DNA of 64,000 bases. It comes from Isosphaeraceae bacterium. GTDB lineage: Bacteria > Planctomycetota > Planctomycetia > Isosphaerales > Isosphaeraceae. A model generated the notes under the pieces. It did no database searches. It was not told where the DNA came from and worked only from the letters and a program-made list of their open reading frames with translations. Made by a program: the position numbers and the translations under genes. The stretch lies in contig JAJPJC010000398.1 in NCBI GenBank assembly GCA_021324445.1, positions 18,634 to 82,633 on the forward strand, read 5' to 3'. This document shows positions 57,001-64,000 of the stretch, in pieces. How positions within the stretch are numbered: the stretch's first letter is position 1; each line of letters opens with the position of its first letter.

Positions 57001-57449
57001 GCCAGGCAGTACTCGCGGTAGATCAGCTCGACGGCCCCCTCGGAATCGGCCGGGTGCAGGCGGTGGAGATAGGCCTCAGCCGCCGGGGCCTCGCCCCGTT
57101 CCCACGCCGCGGTGAACTCATCGATCACCGGCGGCAAGTCTCCCCGCCGTGACTGGAGCGCCCAGCTCGGCGCCACGGCCGGGTTCCCCGGGGCCGCCAC
57201 TGGCCAGGACAGGTCCCCCGCGGTTGGCCCGGACGTCCACGACCGGCACGCAGACCCGGCGTCTCCCGCGATCGAGCCGGACGCCGGGGCTTCCGACGCC
57301 AGCTCCCAGGATCGGGCGGACTGCCGGGCCCGCTCCGGCCACGCCGATCCGGTCCCGCCCGGCGGCGCCTGCTCCCAACCGCTCCCCTCGCACAGCACGA
57401 CCCCGCGGCCGGGCCGCGCACGAGTCGTGGGCCGCGGGATCGCCGTCAT
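53694..57449 (-). CDS. Serine/threonine kinase with TPR repeats, next to an ECF sigma factor
   Basis: 1251 residues from the ATG at 57449, whose first base follows the ECF gene by ATGA coupling. A kinase domain (about 208-545) has GRGSFARVF, Lys241 in VVKVS, HGDIKPSN (363-370; His-Gly-Asp in place of HRD), DFN (383-385; in place of DFG) and APE (411-413). A transmembrane helix lies at about 572-592, then TPR-like repeats from about 800 to 1105 and a low-complexity tail. Such kinase/ECF pairs are characteristic of planctomycetes and probably form a signal chain. The last 106 codons overlap the PSP1 gene on the opposite strand. The altered HGD and DFN motifs may reduce activity. Confidence 0.9.
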   Translation of the reverse strand: MTAIPRPTTRARPGRGVVLCEGSGWEQAPPGGTGSAWPERARQSARSWELASEAPASGSIAGDAGSACRSWTSGPTAGDLSWPVAAPGNPAVAPSWALQSRRGDLPPVIDEFTAAWERGEAPAAEAYLHRLHPADSEGAVELIYREYCLAEAEGQEPDPSSYLARFPRHRAALERLLQMHRACSPSLLGRWLEPAGAVATLPQAGDSIGPFRLRRELGRGSFARVFLAEQADLENRRLVVKVSTRATREPWLLARAQHPHIVEIVSHALVDDGAFQMICMPFWGGATLSAILAARQHRGRAPVSGRDLLVDLDEVAAPEYPDVPAARPARAILAGLSYAQALAWIVARLAEALSYAFGRDVVHGDIKPSNILLAADGNPMLLDFNLARDGAPELDGSIRLPDPGGTLAYMAPERLHALATAAQARPPACGPFEPGSLDLAPHRADIYAMGMVLLEALTGRPPWVGDPPSAGEDAARLGRFQSAARALALARNRSARAIIRDFQTAGGRGVAPGLQAILARCLDPDPSRRYGRALELAEDLDRWRTDRPLAYADEPFWGQTLPRWLRRRRRMLRTAGLSLLTVGLVTTTLALRGSNRDLHQAVDAMALEGLARQWDHPEARALRFQRPRHTCFLEPDEPEVVEAAQRGLRAYGLLGPGDVPGVGNWRERPALRRLPAADREELELWLMEQAYRYCRALEDRPDSPDDWRRALEILEAVTAFAPTRAFEPLRHRLGALLGRDGSGATSGEAGRAACPWLDEYLLGVVAECEPESRVPHETAGGPPTSGPANLAAMLDAQTRAARRALGHYRTMLTLRPDSFWGHYRAAVASYGLDRAAEAAGHLEHCLERRPGNTVLQGQLAGCLEWLGNYPQALEHCNQALQESPELAEFYRTRAFIRAKLRQTRGLDEDIRHFEVLSRILPRTFWGSSEILSRLSEGSAGREDALEVGELSPEELDARTFLATEIYDAGDHELAAAEFGKVLLVDPDHLAARFARGLRAVKAGEFDQARHDLDVVLYHPDLPAYLRDHPGRWRQLQEVANLYLEGGRVEEAQRIARRALDVAIDRNCARGMLHYQLAQVQAVAGRTDPGSLPEAAKQLSRAFLANPEYQEHYQDDPWFDPVRTRLNAILPQAEAEARSRTAAAPTAQLAPSRPAPRAANRRLIPQDAQPECGVEPQPRASDAAALSRAVCPADRLPQPPPERPQLRQPSSSSAGATASAVSSSRPTPTGSSRTSKSHVMRNRARHAAASRG

Positions 57450-58033
57450 GGCCGGTCCTCCAACTGGGACCACGCGGACTCGATGATCCGCCGGACTGTG
57501 CGTTCGTGCACACCGGTCTGGGCCGCGATCTCGGCCTGGGTCAGCCCCTGGTAGCGCAGCGTGATCACCTCCACGTCGCGCGGGCTGCGCCCGGCGGTCA
57601 GTTTCTCCAGGAAGTCACCGGCCTGGGCCGTCTCGCTGGGAGAGGGGTCCGGCGAGAGCACCTCGCGCACCACCTCGCGTTCGCCCCGGCGGACATACAG
57701 TCGCTCCTCGCGCGCCAGGTTGTATTTCTCGGTCCGGGTCAAGCGGCGGTGCTGCTCCCGGACTTTGTTCCGCACCACCCCGGCCAGGAACCCCTTGAGG
57801 TGATCGGTGTTGACGAATTCGTGGCGGTTCTGCTGCAAGTCGTAGAAGAAGGTTTGCCAGACGGCCTGCACGAAGTCGCTCGAGTCGAACTGGGTGCGCA
57901 GTTTCCGGGGCAGCCGGGCGCGGACCATCATCCGAACCTCCGGCTCGAACTGCGACAAGAACGCCCGGATCGCCGCCGGCTCGCCCGACCGCGCCCGCGC
58001 CATCAGATCGGTGAAGTTGTCATCAGGATGCAT
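57446..58033 (-). CDS. ECF-family RNA polymerase sigma factor
   Basis: 195 residues from the ATG at 58033 with GGGGAG five bases upstream; a GTG 15 bases earlier is possible. Region 2 is present (about 10-80, with DSSDFVQAVWQTFFYDLQQN) and region 4 with its HTH (EVITLRYQGLTQAEIAAQTG, then VHERTVRRII). It directs transcription of a target set controlled by the kinase, or is controlled by it. The gene overlaps the kinase start by ATGA. This pairing matches planctomycete ECF groups that are associated with Ser/Thr kinases. Confidence 0.93.
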   Translation of the reverse strand: MHPDDNFTDLMARARSGEPAAIRAFLSQFEPEVRMMVRARLPRKLRTQFDSSDFVQAVWQTFFYDLQQNRHEFVNTDHLKGFLAGVVRNKVREQHRRLTRTEKYNLAREERLYVRRGEREVVREVLSPDPSPSETAQAGDFLEKLTAGRSPRDVEVITLRYQGLTQAEIAAQTGVHERTVRRIIESAWSQLEDRP

Positions 58034-58677
58034 GACTGCTCCCCTCACCAGACCTTCCTCAACCCTCGGAGCCAGCCAATCCTCCCGTTGGCTCGGGTCG
58101 CAGCGCTGCCCAGCCGCGCCGACGCGGATTCAATGCCCCAGTCCCTCCAGCCGCTCCAGCATCGCCGCCCCCACTTCATTAAACCTTCGACCGCGGCGTT
58201 CTGCCAGTCCGCTCTCTCGAAAAAACGCCAAAAAGACCACGATTTCAATGAGGCTTAATAAAAGAATTCTCGGCTTCATCATGCAAGCATGGAGTGGCGG
58301 GCCAGGGCGCGGCATGGCGCGCAAACTCCTCTTTGTCAACGCGTCCGCGCCAAAAAAGTGGGCAAGAAGGAGGTTGCTGCGGCGCCGGCACATCCATTAT
58401 TTTGCGTTTTGGGTGGCAGGGAGGTGAGGTGTCCGGGGAATAAGCGGAAAAATTCTGCCGGTTTTGGCCGCGGATTGCAACTCCTAGATAGGCTCGATCC
58501 AGGGTGGGAATCCGGCGGAAGCGACGACCGCGCGACAAAACCAGTGCCGAGCCTGACCTCTCGGGATCCCAGGACGTACGATCCCCCACGAATCCGCGCC
58601 CACCGGGGATGATCACAGGAAGCGATGCCGGTGAGAGCGCCCGACCCTTCCTTCCCAAGTGATGGGGATCTTTCCAA
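58034..58677. other. 644-bp intergenic region between two sigma factor genes
   Basis: It is AT-richer than its surroundings near 58230-58290. One candidate is a 50-residue frame on the minus strand with an ATG near 58279 (MKPRILLLSLIEIVVFLAFF at the start, so one membrane helix, then a charged tail), which ends near 58130. It lacks a ribosome site, and its codon use is atypical, so it is not called as a gene. No repeat or tRNA was found. Confidence 0.5.
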
Positions 58678-59715
58678 ATGAGATGCACCCATGTGCGGGA
58701 CTGCGGCGTCCCGACCGCGCTGCAACTTTATCTGCGCGAGATCAAGGACGATGCGTTGTTAACGGCCGCGGAGGAGTCTGAGCTGGCCGGGGCGATCGCC
58801 CGCGGAGACAGCGATGCGCGGTCCCGGATGATCCGCGCCAACCTGCGGCTGGTGGTGAAAATCGCCCGGGACTATGTGGGCCGGGGGATTGTGCTCGACG
58901 ACCTGATCGGCGAGGGGAACCTGGGCCTGATCCGAGCGGCCGAGGAGTTCGATCCCCGCTTCGGCACGCGGTTCAGCACCTACGCCAGCTACTGGATCAA
59001 GCAGGCGATCCGCCATGCCTTGATCAACACGACCACGACCATCCGCCTGCCGGCGCACATGGTCGGGCTCTTGACCAAGTGGCGGCGGGCCGAGCGGACA
59101 CTCTGCCGCGAAGCGGGCCGCGCCCCGAGCTTCGAGGAAGTGGCGGCGTTCTTGCGCCTGAGCGAGACCCAGAAGACGCTGGTGGCCAAGGCGCGGCAGG
59201 CCCGGCAGGTCAAGCTCGAAAGCGGCATCGCCGCCGACGCCGGCCGCTGGTCGCCGGACGATTCGATCGACCGGCACGAGGCCCCCGAGTCGTTGCTGGA
59301 GGCCGACGACGAACGCGACATCCTGTTGCGCCGCATGGAGCGGCTGGATGCCCGCGAGCGCGCCATCCTGGCGTTGCGCTATGGCCTGGAAGGGGAATTG
59401 CCCTTGACCCTCAAGGAGATCGGCCGCCGGCTGGGAGTGACCCGGGAATGGGTGCGTAAGATTGAGCTGCGCGCCGTCCGCAAGCTCGATGATCGGCCGG
59501 GCCGGCTGCCGCACGAGGGGGTCCCTCGCTCCACCCGGCGCGACCCTCTGGCCGCGTCACGGCCGGCCACGACCCCGGAAATCCCGGCCGACGCCGAGAC
59601 GGCAGAACACCGGTTCCCCTCGCTCCACCCGGCGCGACGGCGCCGACGGGGTGTCGCGTCCCCTCGAAACGCCCCCGACTGCCAGGCCGGCGGTACCGTC
59701 CGGCGGCTGGGATGA
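58678..59715 (+). CDS. Sigma-70 family (group 2, RpoD-like) sigma factor with C-terminal extension
   Basis: 345 residues. Region 1.2 begins LQLYLREIKDDALLTAAEE (about 15-33), region 2 follows (LRLVVKIARDYVGRGIVLDD, FSTYASYWIKQAIRHALINT), and region 4 has the HTH LKEIGRRLGVTREWVRKIEL (about 240-260). It lacks the long N-terminal region of RpoD, so it is a group 2 factor. After KLDD it continues for about 70 residues of Pro/Arg-rich sequence, which contains a 22-bp direct repeat (59523 and 59617). This extension is unlike other factors and could be the result of a frameshift or real. Confidence 0.9.
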   Translation: MRCTHVRDCGVPTALQLYLREIKDDALLTAAEESELAGAIARGDSDARSRMIRANLRLVVKIARDYVGRGIVLDDLIGEGNLGLIRAAEEFDPRFGTRFSTYASYWIKQAIRHALINTTTTIRLPAHMVGLLTKWRRAERTLCREAGRAPSFEEVAAFLRLSETQKTLVAKARQARQVKLESGIAADAGRWSPDDSIDRHEAPESLLEADDERDILLRRMERLDARERAILALRYGLEGELPLTLKEIGRRLGVTREWVRKIELRAVRKLDDRPGRLPHEGVPRSTRRDPLAASRPATTPEIPADAETAEHRFPSLHPARRRRRGVASPRNAPDCQAGGTVRRLG

Positions 59716-59828
59716 GCGCAGTCCCCTTGCAACCTGCCGGCTCCGAGTGCTCCAATCAGGTCGACCGGATCCGCAGGGTCTCGGCGCCGGTGGGCTGACC
59801 ACCTCGGGCAGGGGGCAAGTCGCGCGCC

Positions 59829-61400
59829 ATGGGGCGATCGAGTCGAGGGCGGGGCCGAGGGATCGTGGGAGGCGCCGCCTGCCTGGTTGCTGGCACCTCG
59901 GCCGTGATGACCTGTGCGCTTGCCGTCTGGTCGGCTCCGCCGCGATTCGACGGCGCCGGCTATGCGGTCCTGGGCCGAGCGTTGCTCAGCGGTCAGGGAT
60001 ACCTGGCCATCGATCACCCCGATCGGCCCCGACACACCCACTTCCCGCCAGGATATCCCCTGTTCCTGGCCCTGATCTGGTCGGTCACGGGAGACTCGGC
60101 ACGGGCCGCGCATGCCGGTTCCGCCCTCTGCACCATCGGAGCCTGCGTCGCGGCTTGGTGGTGGTTCCGAAGGCTCATGTCCGGTCCCGCGGCGCTGCTC
60201 CTGGGGCTGGCGCTGTCCGTCAACTGGCTCTGGGCTCGGACCGGGGCTGCGATCCAGTCTGAGCCGCTCGCCATGCTGCTGGGCCAGTGGACGATCCTCG
60301 CCGCGATCTGGGCAGGCCGGGGCACGGCATCGAGGACTCGGGATGCGATCGGCCTGGGGCTGCTCCTGGCCGCCTGCCTGCTGACCCGGCATGCCGCGAT
60401 CGGCCTGGCCCTGGCCCTTCTGCTCGACCTGGCGATCCGAGGACGGTGGCGGGAGGCCGGGACCGTCGCGGCATCCGTCGCTCTCTTCCTCGCACCATGG
60501 CTGACCTGGCTGGCGACGGCTGGACCCGGCGGCCGCACCCAGGCCGAGTTGCTCGTTGCGGGCGGGGGGAGCTGGTTCGAACGGATCGCCACACACCTGG
60601 TCTTCTACATCGAGCGCATCCCCGACCAGATTTCCGGTCCTTTCGTCGAGGTCGGCACGGTCTTTCAAGACTCACCCAGGCTGGCGATCCTGGCCCGCGT
60701 CTGGGCCGTCCTGGCCACAACCGTGATCGCCTGCGGGTGGGCCCGCGCGCTGCTTCGGCCGCGACGGCGCCTGGCGGGGCTGATCCCACTCTGTTCCCTG
60801 GCTGTGTTCGTGATCTGGCCGTACACCGAAGCTGGGCGGTTCCTGGTCCCGCTGATCCCTTGCCTGCTGATCGGGGCGGTCGAGGGGCTGACTGTGCTGC
60901 TGGGCGGGTTGGGGCGGCTCGTCGGGCTCGGCTGGAGCCCGCGGCCCTCGCGACGTCGCCTGGTCGCCGCGAGCCTGGTGCTGGCCGCGGCATTGCCGTA
61001 TTCGGTTTACCTGCTGGCCACGGGCCGGGCGCGCGCCTCCGAGATGTCGCACCGCGACTTCGATGCGGCGTGCGCCTGGCTGGTGGAGCATGCGGATCGG
61101 CCCGGCCCGGTGCTGACGCGCCATCCGGGCGAAGTCTTCTGGCAGACGGGCCGCCCGGCGTTGGAGGTCCCCACCGCCGAACGCCCTGGAGATCGGGACG
61201 CCGATGCCGCCGCGATCGCGCGCACGATCGCAGCGTACCAGGTCGCCTATCTGCTGGTCGACGCTCAGCGCTACGCCCGAGCTCCGAGCAGCCCGCTGGC
61301 CCGGTTCGTCACGGACGCTCCGGAGCGGGTGCGCCAGGTCTGGAGCCGCGCCGGCCGGGGCGCGTCGGTTGCGATCTACGAGGTGATGCCGGCCCGTTGA
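59829..61400 (+). CDS. GT39/ArnT-like membrane glycosyltransferase
   Basis: 523 residues with about 10-11 hydrophobic helices. The first periplasmic loop has APPRFDGAGYAVLGRALLSG, with the catalytic Asp of this fold, and HFPPGYPLFL, the usual start of helix 3-4. Further helices include LAMLLGQWTILAAIWAGRG and LVVLLGGLGRLVGLGW-like segments. The soluble tail (about 430-523) is LPDR-like. It would use a polyprenyl-phosphate sugar to modify a lipid, protein or glycan in the periplasm. Context provides no partner. The stop is 41 bp before the convergent CBM9-like gene. Confidence 0.75.
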   Translation: MGRSSRGRGRGIVGGAACLVAGTSAVMTCALAVWSAPPRFDGAGYAVLGRALLSGQGYLAIDHPDRPRHTHFPPGYPLFLALIWSVTGDSARAAHAGSALCTIGACVAAWWWFRRLMSGPAALLLGLALSVNWLWARTGAAIQSEPLAMLLGQWTILAAIWAGRGTASRTRDAIGLGLLLAACLLTRHAAIGLALALLLDLAIRGRWREAGTVAASVALFLAPWLTWLATAGPGGRTQAELLVAGGGSWFERIATHLVFYIERIPDQISGPFVEVGTVFQDSPRLAILARVWAVLATTVIACGWARALLRPRRRLAGLIPLCSLAVFVIWPYTEAGRFLVPLIPCLLIGAVEGLTVLLGGLGRLVGLGWSPRPSRRRLVAASLVLAAALPYSVYLLATGRARASEMSHRDFDAACAWLVEHADRPGPVLTRHPGEVFWQTGRPALEVPTAERPGDRDADAAAIARTIAAYQVAYLLVDAQRYARAPSSPLARFVTDAPERVRQVWSRAGRGASVAIYEVMPAR

Positions 61401-61441
61401 GTCAGCCGGCGCCCGCGATTGTCGTCATGCAGGTGGGACGC

Positions 61442-62257
61442 CTACCGCCGTGGACCTTCGAAGCGGAGCTTGCCGTAATCTTCGTGGCGATGGAAGCTCG
61501 GCCGGGTCAGGGGAGCGGAGCTCATGAGGATTTCCCTGGTTCCTTTGGGGCCGTAGTCGTAGCGGCACAGGGCGAAGCGCCACTCATCGCCCGGCTTGGG
61601 CTTACCGTTGAATCGGAAAGCCGACCAGGGGATGCGCCCCTCGACGGTCCAACCCTCGTCGCGATCGCCGGGCTGGTCGAGCGTGCCACTCACCGTGACG
61701 ACGGCCGTGTTCCCCAGGACCGGGGCCTTGGAGAAATCGGGCGGAGCCTCCCCGCGCTTGGGGAACGCGCACTCGAAGACGACCCCGCGGGGATTGGCCT
61801 GGAACTCGTAATACTCGGGCCGCTCGGCGCTGGGTTTGAGGAACATCTCGAAGACGTCGCCGTTCCAGAGGTGGTCGTTTCGCTTGGTGCCGAAGGAGCG
61901 GAGCTCGGAGTCGGTCATCGTGGCGCCGTAGTAGAGCGCCTCCTCGTCCCAGACCAGGTAGGCGCGGGTGCCGGCCCGGGGGGTCTTGGTCCAGAACGAC
62001 GCAAATTGCTCGATCGGGGCCGCCTGCTCCCAGCACTTGTCGTCGAGCTTGCCGTCCAGGACGGGCGGCTGTGCGGCCCATCGGCAGATCGCCTCCCGGG
62101 TCACGATGTCGGTTTCGATCACCTCGGGCAGAGTCCGACCGCGCTCCTTCCGAAGGGCCTTCTCCGAGGGGGGGGTCTGCGGGCCGGCGCCGAATGCCAC
62201 CAGCGAGATCAGGCATAAGCCGAGCAGAGCCGAGATGATGCGTCGCGACGCCACCAT
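61442..62257 (-). CDS. Secreted CBM9-like carbohydrate-binding protein
   Basis: 271 residues from the ATG at 62257 (GGGAGG upstream). A signal peptide (1-24) is followed by the CBM9-like fold: PPVLDGKLDDKCWEQAAPIE (about 70-90), then YLVWDEEALYYGATMTDSEL, DVFEMFLKP, and WTVEGRIPWSAFRFNGKPKPGDEW near 200-225. In glycan-degrading proteins this domain binds reducing ends of xylan or cellulose; here it is the only visible domain. The mature protein may be a free binding protein of the periplasm or outer surface. It is convergent with the GT39-like gene. Confidence 0.8.
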   Translation of the reverse strand: MVASRRIISALLGLCLISLVAFGAGPQTPPSEKALRKERGRTLPEVIETDIVTREAICRWAAQPPVLDGKLDDKCWEQAAPIEQFASFWTKTPRAGTRAYLVWDEEALYYGATMTDSELRSFGTKRNDHLWNGDVFEMFLKPSAERPEYYEFQANPRGVVFECAFPKRGEAPPDFSKAPVLGNTAVVTVSGTLDQPGDRDEGWTVEGRIPWSAFRFNGKPKPGDEWRFALCRYDYGPKGTREILMSSAPLTRPSFHRHEDYGKLRFEGPRR

Positions 62258-62810
62258 GAGAGTCGAGCCTCCCTGACGGCGGAGCGATCCTTCGGCGGCC
62301 ATCGGTCGCCGCGACACCCTGTGCCGCTCGCCGAGCGGTCGCTTCACCGGAAGATTCCTGAGGATAGTCCGTGCGATCGGCTTCCGCAACGGGTCGTCCA
62401 GGACGCGGAGACCGTTGCTGGGTTCGGGGCGGCGGGTGCAATTCCCGCCGCCTCCGCGCTTTGTGTTCTAAACTGTTTGCCCATAGCGACTTGCATCACA
62501 GAGATACGCGGGTCTGTTTCCCGCCGCCCTTCGCCTGGATCGATGGAAAACTCTCCATTTTCAAATCAACCACACATTCGTCACATCATTAGTCTCATAC
62601 TGAACTTATGCAACACAATTCCTGCGGAGCGCCGATGAGTTCGCTGCCAATCGGATTCACGGGAACGCTCCTCCTCGCAGGATCTGGTCCTTCACCTGCA
62701 ACCATAATGCAGCCAGATTCCTTCCTGAGGGCTGCTCGGGAACACTAGCCTGGATTCCCAAGATGGCGGAAATTGCTAACAAAATTGGAAATCCAACTTA
62801 AGTATGATAG
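62258..62810. other. 553-bp intergenic region, with an AT-rich right half
   Basis: The left 300 bases have normal base content and no supported gene. From about 62560 the sequence is AT-richer (for example CTAACAAAATTGG near 62775), which is foreign to the surrounding DNA and marks the boundary of the insertion sequence. A CTAAC-gaat-GTTAG hairpin (62811-62824) overlaps the stop codon of the transposase. Confidence 0.55.
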
Positions 62811-63896
62811 CTAACGAATGTTAGTTTTCGACTTTACACCACGCTCGGCTGCGGTGGCAAACTCCGGCTCCCCGAAGACGAGCCGCAGCCGCTTCCCTCC
62901 CAGCCAGGGGACCTTGATGTTCGTCTGATCAAACCCGGCGGCCAGCAGCAACGGGTTGTGGGCACGCCTCTGGTACCGCACCACGACCTCGTCCTCGCCG
63001 ATCGTGACCCCCGCCGTGGCGTCAATAAAGTCGCGGAACAGGTGCCGCGACTTCGCGGACTCGTAACCGTTCCCGATGCGGACCGCCAGCAACCGGTAGA
63101 GGCTGCTGGCCATGAGTGTCAACTGCAGGTCGCAACTGACCTTCATCGCCACCGCCGATGACAGGGCGTCCATCTGGAAGAAGTCGATCCCATCCTCGAT
63201 GTTGTTCTCGATCAGCATCCGCTGCGCATAGCGGCCGATGAGGTGGGAGGCGGAGCGACGCAACTGGTTCGTCAGCGGCAGGGTCGGGTCCTCATGGCCC
63301 AATTCGGCGATGGTCAACTGCCGCACAGGGCCGTCGTAATCGTTGAGCTTGACCTGCTGGTCCAGGACGCGCGGAGTCTTGTACGCGCGCGAGACGCTTT
63401 CCAGCTCGACCCTGTGCCAGGCGGAGGCCGGGGTCCGGGCGATCTCGTCGAGAAGCTTCGGGGACCGTCGTCGCAACGTGATGAAGTCGATCCCCATCCG
63501 GTTCAGTTTGTTGAGGTTGGCGTAGGTGGTCAGTTTGGAGTCAAAGATCAGTTCCTCGGGGAGGCGTCCGGTCCGTGGCTTCCAGAACTCGACGAAGCGG
63601 AGGATCGCGTCGTTTTGCTGAGCCTTGCGCAGCTCCCCGTTGGCATAGCAGAAGACGCGCGTGTCCGCATCTTGGGCCAGGAACGCAAGTACCCCCTTCT
63701 GTCGCCGGCTCCGCTTGGAGACGTAGTGTTTCTCGACCAACGGGTCATCGCCGTGGAACGGGATCATGTGGAAATCGAGGTCGAACGACGTCCCCCACGT
63801 CAGGCCGAGGCGACCGACCGTGTCGAACCAGTCGCGCATCAACTTCGGGTAGCAGGTTGGGTCGACGCGGCAACTGTCAATGGACCCGAATCCTTA
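62811..63896 (-). pseudogene. 5'-truncated DDE transposase (IS4/IS1380-like)
   Basis: About 343 residues are readable from a start near 63842 to the TAG at 62811. The frame upstream is open to a TAA at 63894-63896, beginning GFGSIDSCRVDPTCY, so the start lies in unmatched sequence. The DDE-type core is visible: DLDFHMIPFHGDD, FDSKLTTYANLNKLN and the later IENNIEDGIDFFQMD, with spacing as in IS4/IS1380-like enzymes. The N-terminal third is missing. The rest of the window to base 64000 has no coherent frame. The element is probably inactive. Confidence 0.7.
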
Positions 63897-64000
63897 GTAG
63901 TACAGCGCAAGGAACTATCCAGTATCACGCAACCTTTGTTTCCTGGTCTTGGCGTGGCACGCACCGGCGATGCGGTTTCGCCGCTGGCGCCATTCCGAGA

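Noticed and set aside
58130..58282. A possible 50-residue single-helix membrane peptide on the minus strand
   Set aside because: The sequence MKPRILLLSLIEIVVFLAFF is attractive, but there is no ribosome site, the codon use is atypical and no homologue can be checked.

Overview
The window is very GC-rich, densely coded bacterial DNA that reads as a member of the Planctomycetota, most likely close to the Isosphaeraceae. The grounds are gene content, not a database search: an ECF sigma factor translationally coupled to a large Ser/Thr kinase with TPR repeats, a DUF1501 protein with a twin-arginine leader, a fused GldF-GldG-type ABC permease followed by a DUF4340 protein, a PSP1 protein, a multihaem cytochrome with several CxxCH motifs, and a transglutaminase-fold secreted protein.
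Layout: 1-4802 is a respiratory operon (SCO copper chaperone, then caa3-type oxidase subunits II, I, III, IV, joined by ATGA-type overlaps). 4909-10829 holds a secreted transglutaminase-like protein, a GH20/GH67-like glycosidase and an MFS carrier. 11160-16643 is a gliding-type ABC system (ATPase, fused permease/GldG, DUF4340). 16726-19317 carries ilvH and ilvC, separated by a broken small gene that contains a MITE-like element. 19499-21930 has an ExbB/ExbD pair, a DedA membrane protein and an orphan Phd/YefM antitoxin. 22469-35216, all on the minus strand, is a long gene train: deacylase, HpcH/HpaI aldolase, Gfo/Idh oxidoreductase, SDR, FAH-family hydrolase, 2-hydroxyacid dehydrogenase, a second SDR, MFS carrier, FMN 2-hydroxyacid dehydrogenase, seven-haem cytochrome, MsrA and a third SDR. 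I read the first nine as catabolism of a sugar acid or hydroxy acid that ends in pyruvate and lactate. 35296-45265 is mixed housekeeping and envelope genes (RluA-type synthase, lipoprotein, SOD, esterase, HlyD-type adaptor, amidase, class A beta-lactamase fold). 45393-47234 pairs a SRAP-like protein with a Y-family DNA polymerase. 47616-52953 has a DUF1501 protein and two paralogous FkbM-type methyltransferases with export-like leaders, flanking a ThDP enzyme and a cupin. 53290-59715 is regulatory (PSP1, kinase, ECF sigma, group 2 sigma-70). 59829 to the right edge has a GT39-like membrane enzyme, a CBM9-like secreted protein and a truncated DDE transposase.
The most unusual content lies between the genes. 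Two copies of a ~147-bp element (30315-30462 and 51921-52067) fold into the same set of hairpins, and five stem base pairs differ between copies in a compensatory way. REP-like hairpins preceded by GTAG recur at several sites. A 237-bp MITE-like element splits a small gene. Three unrelated heptanucleotide tandem repeats occur with inverted partners. Several of these hairpins obey one rule: an 8-bp stem beginning CCA(C/G) and a 4-nt loop. No tRNA, rRNA or CRISPR array was seen.
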